Assembly (NCBI GenBank): GCA_043744375.1
Contig: JAYTUU010000067.1
Location: 1 to 64,000 of the forward strand
DNA from: CAIYPH01 sp043744375
GTDB taxonomy: Bacteria; Pseudomonadota; Alphaproteobacteria; Acetobacterales; Acetobacteraceae
Length of the DNA: 64,000 nucleotides
Reading direction: 5' to 3'
This document shows, piece after piece, positions 25,744-35,243 of this stretch. The notes beneath the pieces are model-generated. The model worked only from the letters and a program-made list of their open reading frames with translations, was not told where the DNA came from and made no database searches. Made by a program: the position numbers and the translations under genes. Numbering within the stretch: the stretch's first letter is position 1; each line of letters opens with the position of its first letter.

Positions 25744-27258
25744 ATGAACGAACCCGCCGTCACGAACACCCCCGAATACACCGTCTCGGAAATCTCCGGC
25801 GCCGTAAAACGTACGCTGGAAGGTGCGTTCGGCCGCGTCCGCGTGCGCGGCGAGATCACCGAGCTGAAGCGCTACCCCTCCGGCCACATCTATTTCTCCC
25901 TCAAGGACGAAGGCGGAAAAATCGCCGGCGTCGTCTGGAAATTCTCCGTCCCCCGCCTCGGCCTGGCCCCCGAGAACGGCATCGAAGTGATCGCCACCGG
26001 CAAAATCTCCGCCTACGGCGACCGCTCCACCTACCAACTCATCGTCGAGCGCATGGAGTTCGCCGGCGCCGGCGCGCTGCTGGCGAAAATCGAAATGCTG
26101 CGCCTCCGCCTGGCAGCGGAAGGCCTGTTCGATGCGGCGCGAAAACAGGCCCTCCCGATGCTCCCCACCGTCATCGGCGTCGTCAGCTCCCCGCAAGGCG
26201 CCGTCATCCAGGACATCCGCACCACCATCGCCCGCCGCTTCCCCCGCCACATCATCCTCTGGCCCGTCCCCGTCCAGGGCGAGGGCGCCGCCCAGAAAAT
26301 CGCCGACGCCATCGCCGGGTTCGACGCCATCGCGCCAGGCGGCCCGATCCCCCGCCCGGACGTGCTGATCATCGCCCGCGGCGGCGGCAGCCTCGAAGAC
26401 CTGATGGCCTTCAACGAGGAAGTCGTCCTGCGCGCCGCCGCCGCCTGCCGCATCCCCCTCATCTCCGCCGTCGGCCACGAGACCGACACCACGCTGATCG
26501 ACTACGTCTCCGACCGCCGCGCCCCCACCCCGACGGCGGCGGCCGAACTCGCCGTCCCCTCCCGCATCGAACTCGCCGCCGACCTGCAACAAAAAGGCGC
26601 CCGCCTGACCGGTGCCCTCGGCCGCCTCGCCGGCGAATGCCGCCTGCGCCTGCACCGCGCCGCCGCCGGCCTGCCCGACCTGCCCGCTTTGCTCGGCACC
26701 GCCCGCCAACGCATCGACGATCGCGGCGCCCGCCTTGGCCTCGCTTTGCCCAACCACCTCGCCGCCCGCCGCGCCGCCTTCGACCGCACCACCGCCGGCC
26801 TTCCCGACCTCCCCGCCCTCCTCAAATCCCTCCGCGAACACACCACCGACCAATCCACCCGCCTCCGCCTGGCGCTCCCCAACCTCGTCACCACCCGAAA
26901 AGCCGCCCTCGCCCTCGGCGCCGAGAAACTCCGCTCGGCCCTGCGCCACGCCACCACCAGCCGCACCACCCAGGCCGCCCGCATCCTCCCCCGCCTCACC
27001 GACGCCCCGCTGCGCGCCCGCCTCCGCGAAGCCCACGCCCGCCTCGACGGCCTCGCCGCCCGCCTCACCTCCGCCTCCTACGAAAACATCCTCGCCCGCG
27101 GCTACGCCCTCGTCTCCGACCCCGCCGGCCACCCCATCACCTCAGCCAGATCCATCAAACCCGGCACCCCCCTCAAACTCCGCTTCGCCGACGGCGACGC
27201 CCACGCCACCGCCAACGGCCCCCGCGGCCCCACCCGCCAAGGCGCGCTGCCGCTCTAG
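25744..27258 (+). CDS. xseA: exodeoxyribonuclease VII large subunit
   Basis: The 504-residue protein starts with the OB-fold (YTVSEISGAVKRTLE ... VRGEITELKRYPSGHIYFSLKD), then the catalytic domain with VVSSPQGAVIQDI, ARGGGSLEDLMAFNEE and SAVGHETDTTLIDYVSDRRAPTPTAAAE. A long Ala/Arg/Leu-rich coiled region precedes the C-terminal strand containing LARGYALVSD. With the small subunit XseB, not in this window, it degrades single-stranded DNA. The purD neighbour is on the opposite strand. Confidence 0.96.
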   Translation: MNEPAVTNTPEYTVSEISGAVKRTLEGAFGRVRVRGEITELKRYPSGHIYFSLKDEGGKIAGVVWKFSVPRLGLAPENGIEVIATGKISAYGDRSTYQLIVERMEFAGAGALLAKIEMLRLRLAAEGLFDAARKQALPMLPTVIGVVSSPQGAVIQDIRTTIARRFPRHIILWPVPVQGEGAAQKIADAIAGFDAIAPGGPIPRPDVLIIARGGGSLEDLMAFNEEVVLRAAAACRIPLISAVGHETDTTLIDYVSDRRAPTPTAAAELAVPSRIELAADLQQKGARLTGALGRLAGECRLRLHRAAAGLPDLPALLGTARQRIDDRGARLGLALPNHLAARRAAFDRTTAGLPDLPALLKSLREHTTDQSTRLRLALPNLVTTRKAALALGAEKLRSALRHATTSRTTQAARILPRLTDAPLRARLREAHARLDGLAARLTSASYENILARGYALVSDPAGHPITSARSIKPGTPLKLRFADGDAHATANGPRGPTRQGALPL

Positions 27259-27279
27259 AAACAAGCAGCGCCGCCGGCC

Positions 27280-28068
27280 CTAGCCGGCAACCCGCCCCCT
27301 GATCGCATTGGCGACCGCACTTACCGTCACCGGCCCATCGCCCGTCGGCGACAGCCGCGCGCACACCCGCCGCTTCAGCTCCGCGACCTCGTCGGCCCCA
27401 AGCCGATCAATCGCTGCCTTCACCACACCGATCGCCGTACAGACATTCCAGTACTCCTCGGCGCTCACGAGACTGCGGCGCACCGTGATCACCCGGGATT
27501 CGACCATCTCCAGCCCAGCACCCTGCCACAGCCCCTCCAGCGCCTCGACGCGAGAAGCCTGGGGGCTTGCCGGCGTCGTCGGTGTCAGGCCCATCGCGCG
27601 CATTTCCGCATAGACCGGCTCGTTGGGCGTCCCGCCACGAGTCTGGTCCCACATATAGGTTGCGACCTGGCCGCCCGGCCGCACCACCCGCGCCAATTCC
27701 GCAACGCTCCCGGCGGGATCGGGAACAAACGCGATCACCAGCGCCATGACAGCAACATCGAACTGCCCCGCATTGAACGGCAGATGCATCGCGTCGCCTT
27801 TCGTGAATACCGCCCCCGCCATCCCTGGCCGCGTCCGCGCATAGGCAAGCTGCCCCTCCGAGGGATCGATCCCCTGCATCCCCGCCGGGGCACACCGCCG
27901 CATCACCAGTTCGGTAAACGCCCCATTGCCGCACCCCACATCAACCCAGCGCAGCCCGCCCCCGGGCGCCAGCCAATCCAGAAACTCCCCGCCCACGTCC
28001 TGACTCCAGACGCCCATCTGCCGCTCATACGCGGCGCCATCATCAAAACGAATCGACTGTGCAGTCAT
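27280..28068 (-). CDS. class I SAM-dependent methyltransferase
   Basis: The 262-residue protein has SAM motif I VDVGCGNGAFTE, an acidic residue after strand two (GIDPSEGQL), motif II/III around FDVAVMALVIAFVPDP and ARVVRPGGQVATYMWD. This is the Methyltransf_11/UbiE-like fold acting on small molecules; the substrate is unknown. It converges with xseA, with 21 bases between the stops, and lies on the same strand as the downstream lipid A operon but is separated from it by 129 bases holding no visible gene. Confidence 0.85.
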   Translation of the reverse strand: MTAQSIRFDDGAAYERQMGVWSQDVGGEFLDWLAPGGGLRWVDVGCGNGAFTELVMRRCAPAGMQGIDPSEGQLAYARTRPGMAGAVFTKGDAMHLPFNAGQFDVAVMALVIAFVPDPAGSVAELARVVRPGGQVATYMWDQTRGGTPNEPVYAEMRAMGLTPTTPASPQASRVEALEGLWQGAGLEMVESRVITVRRSLVSAEEYWNVCTAIGVVKAAIDRLGADEVAELKRRVCARLSPTGDGPVTVSAVANAIRGRVAG

Positions 28069-28197
28069 CAGCGTGGTCCCCCTGCCGCAGGATGTTCTTT
28101 ACTTGATGGAATACTGGCCCGGTTTCGCACCCCCAACAAGCCACATCTCCCCGCTCCATCGCTGATATTGTCCGCCACCTCTCCCCTTAACCCCCAC

Positions 28198-28854
28198 CTA
28201 CCCCGCCAACACCCGCCTGATCGCCCCCACCAACTCCCCGGGCGCCCTCACCACCGCATCCGCCCCCGCCTGCTCGAACTCCGCCGCCGAGCCATACCCC
28301 CACAACACCCCGATCGCCCTGACGCCGCAGGCATGCGCCCCGGCGATATCGTAGCTGCGATCGCCGATCATCACCGCCCGCGCCGGATCGACCCCATGCG
28401 TGGCAATCACATGCCCGATCAATTCCGGCTTGTGCGCCATCGTCCCATCCAGCGCCGCGCCATAAATCCCCTCGAAATGCCCTGTGAACCCGAAATGATC
28501 GAGAATCTGTCGCGCAAAATCGATCCGCTTTGACGTCGCCAGGAACAGCCGATACCCCGCCAGCCCCGCCAGCGCCTCCGCAATTCCGGCATACGGCGTG
28601 TTGTCCGACCACCCGCCCGCCGCGTAATGCCGCCGATACAGCGCCACCGTCTCGGCCACTCTCCCATCCCCGAACGGCGCCAACAGCCGGCCGAACACGT
28701 CCTCCGTCGGCGGCCCGATCGCCCACCCCAGATCGTCCGTCGCCGCGAGGGGAAAACCCCGCTCGGCCATCGCCCGGCGCAGACACGCCTCGATCCCCGG
28801 TCGCGAATCCGACAGCGTCCCATCGAGATCGAGCAGTACCGCATCCGCCGTCAT
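28198..28854 (-). CDS. HAD-family hydrolase (phosphoglycolate phosphatase-like)
   Basis: This 218-residue HAD subfamily IA enzyme has the nucleophile motif LLDLDGTL, the Thr/Ser motif LATSK, Lys in HKPELIG and the acidic motif IGDRSYDIAG. The cap domain is helical. It may be a phosphoglycolate phosphatase or another small phosphatase; the Gph-type layout is clear but the substrate is not. It overlaps lpxK by four bases (ATGA) and is the last gene of the lipid A operon. Confidence 0.85.
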   Translation of the reverse strand: MTADAVLLDLDGTLSDSRPGIEACLRRAMAERGFPLAATDDLGWAIGPPTEDVFGRLLAPFGDGRVAETVALYRRHYAAGGWSDNTPYAGIAEALAGLAGYRLFLATSKRIDFARQILDHFGFTGHFEGIYGAALDGTMAHKPELIGHVIATHGVDPARAVMIGDRSYDIAGAHACGVRAIGVLWGYGSAAEFEQAGADAVVRAPGELVGAIRRVLAG

Positions 28855-29816
28855 GGCATGCCTCCCGTTGCAAGCACGTCATCCAGCAGCCGTTCAAGCA
28901 TCCCCGTATCCTCCCACACCAGGTCCACGCCGATCACGCGCACCCGCCCGCGCAACGAAGCCGGCAGCCGGGCGGCATCCTTCGGCGTCGTCACCGGCAC
29001 TGCCCCCAACCCCGCCGCCGCACGCAGCACGGCCGCGCACTCCGCCGCCGAAAACACATGATGATCGGCAAACCCCCGGCGCCCCGCCACCACCGCGCCG
29101 GCGGCTTCCAGCGTGGCGAAGAACTTCTCGGGACGCCCGATGCCGGCAAACGCGAACACCCTGACCCCCGCAAGCGCCGCCCCCGCCGCCCGCAACTCCG
29201 CCCGCAGCACCGGCAACCCCGGCGGCAACGCCACCAGCGCGCCACCGACATCCGCCCCGATCAACACCGCCGCCCGACACCGCGACGCCGCCGCCGCCAC
29301 CGGCTCCCGCAACGGTCCCGCCGGAATGACCCGCCCATTGCCAAACCCGGCCGCGCCATCGATGACGAGGAAAGAACAATCCTTGGCGAGCGACGCATTC
29401 TGCAACCCGTCATCCAGCACCAGAATTTCCGCCCCCTCCGCCACCGCCAGCCGCGCCGAAGCCGCCCGATCCCCACCGACATAGGTCGGCGCCACCGCCG
29501 CCAGCAGCAGCGCCTCATCCCCCGCCGCATCCGCGCCATGCTCCGGCAGCACTCGCCCCACAATCCGCCCGCCATAGCCCCGCGTCAGGAACGCCACAGA
29601 CCGCCCGCGCGCCACCAGCCGCGCGCCAAGATCGAGCGCCAATGTCGTCTTGCCCGCCCCGCCCGCGCTCGCATTGCCGCAGCAGATCACCGGCACCGGC
29701 GCCCGCCACCCCGCCTGCGCCACCCGCCGCGCCGTCGCCGCCGCATACACAGCGGCCAACGGCGACAGCAATGCCGGCAACACCCCATCCCGTTGCCAGA
29801 ACCAAGGCGCCTTCAT
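28851..29816 (-). CDS. lpxK: tetraacyldisaccharide 4'-kinase
   Basis: The 321-residue protein has the P-loop GNASAGGAGKTTLALDL, the TRGYGGRIVG segment, DEALLLA, LDDGLQN and FAGIGRPEKFF, all landmarks of LpxK. It phosphorylates the lipid A precursor at the 4' position on the inner membrane; the first 20 residues form a short hydrophobic/amphipathic anchor. Four-base ATGA overlaps join it to kdtA upstream and the HAD gene downstream. Confidence 0.95.
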   Translation of the reverse strand: MKAPWFWQRDGVLPALLSPLAAVYAAATARRVAQAGWRAPVPVICCGNASAGGAGKTTLALDLGARLVARGRSVAFLTRGYGGRIVGRVLPEHGADAAGDEALLLAAVAPTYVGGDRAASARLAVAEGAEILVLDDGLQNASLAKDCSFLVIDGAAGFGNGRVIPAGPLREPVAAAASRCRAAVLIGADVGGALVALPPGLPVLRAELRAAGAALAGVRVFAFAGIGRPEKFFATLEAAGAVVAGRRGFADHHVFSAAECAAVLRAAAGLGAVPVTTPKDAARLPASLRGRVRVIGVDLVWEDTGMLERLLDDVLATGGMP

Positions 29817-31081
29817 CGCACCAGATCCGCCAGCATCCCCGCCACCCGCCCCGGCAACGCCGCCTGATCCGACGCCGCCGCCCGCCCCGCCGCCCCCATC
29901 GCCGCCCGCCGCCCGGGGTCGCGCAACATCACCCCCACCCAGTCCGCCAGCCCCGCCGCATCCGCCACCTGCGCCAGCGCCCCAGCCTCCTGCAAAACCG
30001 TAACAATTTCAGAAAAATTCGCCACCTCCGGCCCGACCGCAACCGCACACCCCAGCCGCGCCGGCTCCAACGGATTCTGCCCTCCCGCCGCCCCCAGACT
30101 CCGCCCGACAAACGCAAACCCCGCCAGCCGATAAAACAGCCCCAACTCCCCCAGCGTAGCCGCCACCCAAACCCCCGCCCCCGCCGGCGGGTCCTGCCCC
30201 GCCCCCCGCCGCGTCACCGTCCCGCCACACGCCGCCGCAATCGCCGCCCCCCGCTCCGGATGCCGCGGCACGATGATCGTCAGCACCCCCGGAAACTCCG
30301 CCACCAACCGCCCATGCACCGCAATGACGTACGGATCCTCCCCCGGATGCGTGCTCGCCGCCAGCCACACCGGCCGCCCCGCCAACAACGCCCTGAGACG
30401 CGCCAACTCCATTTCATCCACCGGCAACGGCTCGGCGGCAAACTTCAAATTCCCCACCATCCCGCTCGCCGGCGCCCCCAGCGCCCGCAACCGCGCCTCA
30501 TCCCCCGCCGACTGTGCCTGCACCCACGCAAACCCGCCAAACACCGACCGCGCCACGCCCCCCAACCGCCGCCACGACGCAAAACTCCGCGCCGACATCC
30601 GCCCGTTCACCAACGCCACGGGCACCCCCCGCCGCGCACACCCCGCCAGCAAATTCGGCCATATCTCACTCTCGACAAATGCCGCCGCATCCGGCCGCCA
30701 ATGATCGAGAAACCGCTCCACCCACCGGGGCACATCGAGCGGCACGAACCGATGCACCACCCGCCCCTCAAGCCCCAACTCCGGCAACCGCCGCGCCAAG
30801 AGCGCCGCCGACGTCACCGTTCCCGTCGTCATCAACACACCCACATCCGGCCTCGCCGCGGCCAACGCCACCAGCACCGGCAACATCGAAACGCTCTCCC
30901 CCACACTCGCCGCATGCAGCCACAACACCCGTCCGGCCGGCCGCGCCGTCGCCTCAATCCCCCACCGCTCCGGCAACCGCGCCGCGATCTCCTTGCCCGT
31001 CCGCACCCGCCGCGCCAGCCACCACCGCAGCACGGGAACCGCCAGCGTCGCCGCCACGCCATACGCCCCCCGCACACTCAT
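29813..31081 (-). CDS. kdtA: 3-deoxy-D-manno-octulosonic acid transferase
   Basis: The 422-residue GT-B enzyme begins with a hydrophobic anchor and has LPERWG, LWLHAASVGES, TTGTVTSA, FVPLDVPRWVERFLDHWRPD and ESEIWPNLL of the Kdo transferase N-domain, and GQNPLEPARLGCAVAVGPE of the donor-binding domain. It adds Kdo to lipid A at the cytoplasmic face. ATG 31081 overlaps the stop of the acyltransferase gene (ATGA); the frame remains open upstream but that part is antisense-like to the neighbour. Confidence 0.94.
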   Translation of the reverse strand: MSVRGAYGVAATLAVPVLRWWLARRVRTGKEIAARLPERWGIEATARPAGRVLWLHAASVGESVSMLPVLVALAAARPDVGVLMTTGTVTSAALLARRLPELGLEGRVVHRFVPLDVPRWVERFLDHWRPDAAAFVESEIWPNLLAGCARRGVPVALVNGRMSARSFASWRRLGGVARSVFGGFAWVQAQSAGDEARLRALGAPASGMVGNLKFAAEPLPVDEMELARLRALLAGRPVWLAASTHPGEDPYVIAVHGRLVAEFPGVLTIIVPRHPERGAAIAAACGGTVTRRGAGQDPPAGAGVWVAATLGELGLFYRLAGFAFVGRSLGAAGGQNPLEPARLGCAVAVGPEVANFSEIVTVLQEAGALAQVADAAGLADWVGVMLRDPGRRAAMGAAGRAAASDQAALPGRVAGMLADLVR

Positions 31082-31788
31082 CGCGCCAAGACATCCGCCC
31101 GATCCGCCACCACCGTCAGCGCCGTCGCGATCACCTCCACCGCATTCTCCCACCCGGCCCGCTTCACATCCACCGCCGCGCCGCACACCAGCACCCCGCG
31201 CCCGAACGGCAACGGCAACACCATCCGATCCCACGTCCCCAAAACGATCCGCCAGCGCGTCTGCGCCGCGCACGGCAACACCGGCACGCCCGCCCACGCC
31301 GCCAACTGCGCCACCCCCGCCGCCGCCACCCGCCGCGGTCCACGCGGCCCATCCGGCGTGATCACCGCAATGCCGCCCTGCGCAATCGCATCCAGCAGCC
31401 CCAACGCCCCCGCCGCCCCACCACGATCCCGCCCATCGCGCCGCGACGACCCATGCGCCACCGCCACCCCAAACCGCCGCATCACCTCGCCGATCAACCG
31501 CCCATCATTGTGCCGGCTGACCAGCACCGTCGCCCGCAAACCAGGCGCCCCCTCCCGCGCTTGCGCCAACAACGCCGGCATCAACGGCAACCGCTCATGC
31601 CAAAACGCCGCCACCGCCCGACCGCTCGCCACCACCGGCGCCAAATGCTCCGCACCCTCCAACGTCCACCGCGTCGTGCGCAACGCAAACGCCAAATACA
31701 ACCCGATCGCCCGCGCCAAAAACGCCTGCACCCCAGGACGCCGCAACCGCGTCTTCAGCCATTCCGCTTGCCGTTTAAAACGCGCCAT
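31078..31788 (-). CDS. DUF374 lysophospholipid/lipid acyltransferase family protein
   Basis: The 236-residue protein has AFWHERLPLMP, the SRHNDGRLIGEVMRRFGVAVAHGSSRRDG region in two parts, and ITPDGPRGPRR, which are the DUF374 acyltransferase-like motifs. DUF374 proteins occur beside kdtA and lpxK and are thought to act on lipid A or phospholipid precursors. An N-terminal segment is weakly hydrophobic. The operon order acyltransferase-kdtA-lpxK-HAD with successive four-base overlaps supports a shared role in outer-membrane lipid biosynthesis. Confidence 0.85.
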   Translation of the reverse strand: MARFKRQAEWLKTRLRRPGVQAFLARAIGLYLAFALRTTRWTLEGAEHLAPVVASGRAVAAFWHERLPLMPALLAQAREGAPGLRATVLVSRHNDGRLIGEVMRRFGVAVAHGSSRRDGRDRGGAAGALGLLDAIAQGGIAVITPDGPRGPRRVAAAGVAQLAAWAGVPVLPCAAQTRWRIVLGTWDRMVLPLPFGRGVLVCGAAVDVKRAGWENAVEVIATALTVVADRADVLAR

Positions 31789-31852
31789 GGACGTCGCGGT
31801 AGCATGCTACCCCCTCGGCGGCAAAGGCCAAGGCAAACAAGGCTCCACCCGC

Positions 31853-31882
31853 TTGACAGAATTTTCCCCCGGTTCATACGGT
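31853..31882 (+). promoter_or_regulatory. putative sigma-70-type promoter for the sugar ABC operon
   Basis: TTGACA (31853-31858) matches the -35 consensus exactly; TACGGT (31877-31882) is a partial -10 match at 18-base spacing. It lies 50 bases before the binding-protein ATG. Confidence 0.5.
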
Positions 31883-31931
31883 CCGCCACAGCCAACAACA
31901 GGGCGGCCGCGGCCGTCGGGGGAGAGCACGG

Positions 31932-33185
31932 ATGAAGGTCACGCAGTTCGGACGCCGGGCATTCGCGACGCTCGCGGCATGGGGTCTAGCCGGTGGAATC
32001 ACCGCGGCCCAAGCCGGCGAGATCACTTTCTGGACCTGGCGCCAGGAGGATAAGGCCGCCTACAGCGAACTCTTCGCCGACTTCACCAGGGCTCATCCCG
32101 GCATCACCGTGAAGTTCGAGGCCTTCGCCACCGAGAACTATGCCACCATTCTCTCCACCGCTCTCGCCGCCGGCCGGGGTGGCGATGTGCTGCACACCCG
32201 CGCCTATGGCGGCCTCGAAACCTTCGCCAAGGCCGGCTACTTCCTGCCGCTCGACCCCACCGCCGTTCCCGAACTCGCCAACCTCCCGGCCGACGCGCTG
32301 GCGTCCGAGACCCTGCGCGCCGATGGCAAGGTCTACTCCCTCTCCTTCGCCTCCCAGACCCTCGGCCTGTTCATCAACAAGGACGTCTTCGCCAAGGCCG
32401 GCGTCACCGCCCCGCAAACCTGGGACGATCTGATCGCCGTTTCCAAAACCCTCAAGGAAAAGGGCATCACCCCAATCGCCAACGGCATGGCGACCGCCTG
32501 GATGGACGAAGTCTTCACCTCCATCTTCACCAACCCCTTCCTCGGCAACGCCTTCGTCGCCGACATCCTGGCGGGCAAGGCCACCTTCTCCGACCCGCGC
32601 TACGTCGCCGCGCTGGGCAAACTCCTCGAACTGCGCGACTACCTGCCGCAAGGCTTCTCCGGCGTCGACTACGCCACCGCCCAGCAACTCTTCCTCTCCG
32701 GCCGCGCCGCCATGTTCGCCGGCGGCAGCTTCGAAATCGCCAACTTCCGCAAGCAGAACCCCGCCCTCAAGATGGACTTCATCGCCCCGCCCCGCGCGAA
32801 GGCCGGCGACCCCGCCCAGGCCTCGAAGTTCTACGATGGCGGCTTCGCGGTAAACGCCAAATCCGCCAACCAGGCCGACGCCATCAAGCTCGTCCGCTAC
32901 ATGGGCACCAAGGCGTTCGGCGACAAATTCTCCGCCCTCCTCGGCAATATCTCGCCGATCAAGGGCGTCACCATCACCGACCCGATGCTGGCCGATGTCG
33001 TGAAACTGAACGAAACCGCCGTGCCCTACATCATGGCCGTCTATTTCCGCTACGAAACCCCCACCGGCTCCGAGCTGCTGCAATCCGGCATCCAGAAGAT
33101 GATGGCCGGCAGCATGACCCCGGCAGAGGTCGGCGCCTCCATCACCCAGGGCGTCGCCCGCTACTTCAAGCCGTTCCAGAAGTAA
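31932..33185 (+). CDS. sugar ABC transporter substrate-binding protein (family 1)
   Basis: The 417-residue protein has a signal peptide with FGRRAF, a possible twin-arginine motif, and cleavage near TAAQA-GE. The mature part shows the family 1 sugar-binding layout: ITFWTWR, FAKAGVTAPQTWDDL, GGSFEIANFRK, and an end typical of MalE-type proteins. It likely binds a saccharide or polyol in the periplasm for the two permeases that follow. GGGGGAG precedes ATG 31932. Confidence 0.9.
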   Translation: MKVTQFGRRAFATLAAWGLAGGITAAQAGEITFWTWRQEDKAAYSELFADFTRAHPGITVKFEAFATENYATILSTALAAGRGGDVLHTRAYGGLETFAKAGYFLPLDPTAVPELANLPADALASETLRADGKVYSLSFASQTLGLFINKDVFAKAGVTAPQTWDDLIAVSKTLKEKGITPIANGMATAWMDEVFTSIFTNPFLGNAFVADILAGKATFSDPRYVAALGKLLELRDYLPQGFSGVDYATAQQLFLSGRAAMFAGGSFEIANFRKQNPALKMDFIAPPRAKAGDPAQASKFYDGGFAVNAKSANQADAIKLVRYMGTKAFGDKFSALLGNISPIKGVTITDPMLADVVKLNETAVPYIMAVYFRYETPTGSELLQSGIQKMMAGSMTPAEVGASITQGVARYFKPFQK

Positions 33186-33191
33186 TCCAAA

Positions 33192-34127
33192 TTGACCGCC
33201 GACCGCGTGCGGCGCGCCCGCGCCGCACGCCGCAACCGGGCGCTCTGGATCGCCTTCCTCCTCGCCCCCGGCCTCGCCGTGATGACGCTGTTCGTCGCCG
33301 CCCCCCTGGCCTCAGCCTTCCGCTACGCCTTCTACGACTTCAACGGCCTCGCCCCCGCCGGCTTCGTCGGCCTGAAGAATTTCCGCGAAGTCCTCACCGA
33401 AGCCCCCTTCGCCGACTGGACCCTGCGCGCCTTCCGCCACAACGCCATCGTCTTCGCCGCCCTGATGATCCTCCAGAACGGCCTCGCCTACCTGATCGCC
33501 TTCGCCCTGCTGAAGTCCCTGCCCGGCCACCGCCTCCACCAGGTCATCGTCTTCCTCCCCGTGATACTCTCGGCGGTCGTCGTCGGCTTCCTGTGGAAAC
33601 TCTTCCTCCACCCCCTGTTCGGCCTGGTCAACGCCGCCCTCGCGCTGATCGGCATCCAGGGCCTGCCCTGGCTCGGCGACGAAAACACCGCCCTCGGCGC
33701 CATCATCTTCACCAACGCCTGGCACTGGGTCGGCTTCCCCGCCCTCATCTTCCTCGCCGGCATGCAGCGCATCTCCAAGGAAACCATCGAGGCCGCCCGT
33801 ATCGACGGCGCCAATGACCGCATCCTGATGGCCCGCATCATCTGGCCGCTGGTGGCACCCTCCACCACCATCGTCTTCATCCTCACCTTCATCGGCAGCT
33901 TCAACTGGTTCGAACTGCCCTACGTCATGGCCGGCCTCAACGGCTCCCCCGGCGGCGCCACCGACGTGCTGGGCCTGTATTTCTACCGCACCGCTTTCGG
34001 CAACGTCAGCGCCGGCCTCCAGGATTTCGGCCACGGCAGCGCGCTCGCCGTGCTGATGTTCGCCTTCATCGCCGCCTTCTCCGCCCTCGCGCTGCACTTC
34101 CTCCGCCGCCGCGAGATCGAAGTTTAA
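33192..34127 (+). CDS. sugar ABC transporter permease, MalF/UgpA type
   Basis: The 311-residue inner-membrane protein has six predicted spans and the EAA motif EAARIDGANDRILMARIIWPL, here split as EAARIDGAND then RIIWPL, which contacts the ATPase. The N-terminus is basic (RRARAARRNR). TTG 33192 is the only start near the expected N-terminus and lies six bases after the binding-protein stop. No distinct Shine-Dalgarno is seen, so translation may depend on coupling. Confidence 0.9.
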   Translation: MTADRVRRARAARRNRALWIAFLLAPGLAVMTLFVAAPLASAFRYAFYDFNGLAPAGFVGLKNFREVLTEAPFADWTLRAFRHNAIVFAALMILQNGLAYLIAFALLKSLPGHRLHQVIVFLPVILSAVVVGFLWKLFLHPLFGLVNAALALIGIQGLPWLGDENTALGAIIFTNAWHWVGFPALIFLAGMQRISKETIEAARIDGANDRILMARIIWPLVAPSTTIVFILTFIGSFNWFELPYVMAGLNGSPGGATDVLGLYFYRTAFGNVSAGLQDFGHGSALAVLMFAFIAAFSALALHFLRRREIEV

Positions 34128-34131
34128 TCAG

Positions 34132-34959
34132 ATGCAACACAGTGAGCGTCTGAAGAACGGCCTGATCCAGCTCCTCCTGGCCATCAACGCCTTCATCATG
34201 ATCTACCCGCTCGTCGTCATGCTCCTCTCCGCCTTCAAATCCAATGCCGAGATCTTCGCCTCCCCCTTCGCCCTCCCCGCCAGTTTTTCCCTGATCAATG
34301 CGGCGCGCATCTGGAACGAAACCAGCTTTCTCCGATACCTCCTGAATTCGCTGACAATCACTGCGAGTTCCGTGGCCATCATCGTCATCTTCGGCACGAT
34401 GGCCGCCTACGCCATCGCCCGCTATCCGTTCCGCCTCAGCGCCCTCATCTTCATGTTCTTCCTCGCCGGCCTGATGGTCCCGCTCAAACTCGCCATCATC
34501 CCCCTCTTCATCCAACTCGACGCCCTCGGCCTGATCGACACGCAGGCCGGCCTGGTCCTCGTCTACGTCGCCATGGGCCTGCCCTCCGCCGTCTTCATCC
34601 TCACCGGCTTCCTGCGCACTTTGCCCGGCGAACTCGAAGAAAGCGCCCGCATCGAAGGTGCCAGCGAACTACGGACCATGCTCGCCATCATGCTCCCCCT
34701 CGCCCGCCCGGCCATGGTCATCGCCGCCATCCAGAACGCCGTGCCGATCTGGAACGACTTCTTCTTCCCCCTCGTCTTCATCAGCACCGACCGCCTGAAA
34801 ACCCTCCCCCAAGGGCTCACCGTCTTCATGGGCGAATACAACACCGACTGGGGCGTCCTCTTCGCCGGCCTCACCCTCTCCGCCCTGCCGATCACCCTGG
34901 TCTACATCGTCCTCTCCCGCCAATTCATCGCCGGCCTGACACAAGGCGCCATCAAGTAG
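34132..34959 (+). CDS. sugar ABC transporter permease, MalG/UgpE type
   Basis: The 275-residue permease has six membrane spans, the MalG-type FMFFLAGLMVPLKLAIIPLF segment in which the channel-forming helix begins, and the EAA motif EESARIEGASE. It pairs with the upstream MalF-type protein. No ATPase gene follows, so the transporter must use an ATPase encoded elsewhere. The region right after the stop is a palindromic repeat. Confidence 0.9.
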   Translation: MQHSERLKNGLIQLLLAINAFIMIYPLVVMLLSAFKSNAEIFASPFALPASFSLINAARIWNETSFLRYLLNSLTITASSVAIIVIFGTMAAYAIARYPFRLSALIFMFFLAGLMVPLKLAIIPLFIQLDALGLIDTQAGLVLVYVAMGLPSAVFILTGFLRTLPGELEESARIEGASELRTMLAIMLPLARPAMVIAAIQNAVPIWNDFFFPLVFISTDRLKTLPQGLTVFMGEYNTDWGVLFAGLTLSALPITLVYIVLSRQFIAGLTQGAIK

Positions 34960-34960
34960 G

Positions 34961-35136
34961 CAAGGCTCCGCCGGCGTCGTGCGCAGCGCGCAGTCGCGCG
35001 ACGGGCCAGTGGCCCTTGGAACCCACGACTGCTGGCGGCTGGATCAAAAGCCTTCGGATGACAACTCCTTCCTGGCGCCCCGCGAGGGAGGATGGGGTTC
35101 AAAGGGCCCCCGGCCCTTTGCCGCCGGAGGCTTGCC
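34961..35136. repeat. dispersed repeat, type B, full copy with inverted ends
   Basis: The left end CAAGGCTCCGCCGGC and the right end CCGCCGGAGGCTTG are inverted copies. The interior holds GGCCCTTGGAACCCACGACT and GGCGGCTGGATC, which recur at 47806, 50465 and 52149. It fills the space between the permease gene and the broken amino-acid-binding gene. Confidence 0.75.
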
Positions 35137-35243
35137 TTCCCTTCACGGTCGCCTCCCGAATCCCGGCCATTGAATTTACCGCCGTCCCGACGCATTCTCC
35201 GCCCCGCGCGCCGGGACCAACCGAGCGCCAAAAGGGAGACTGC

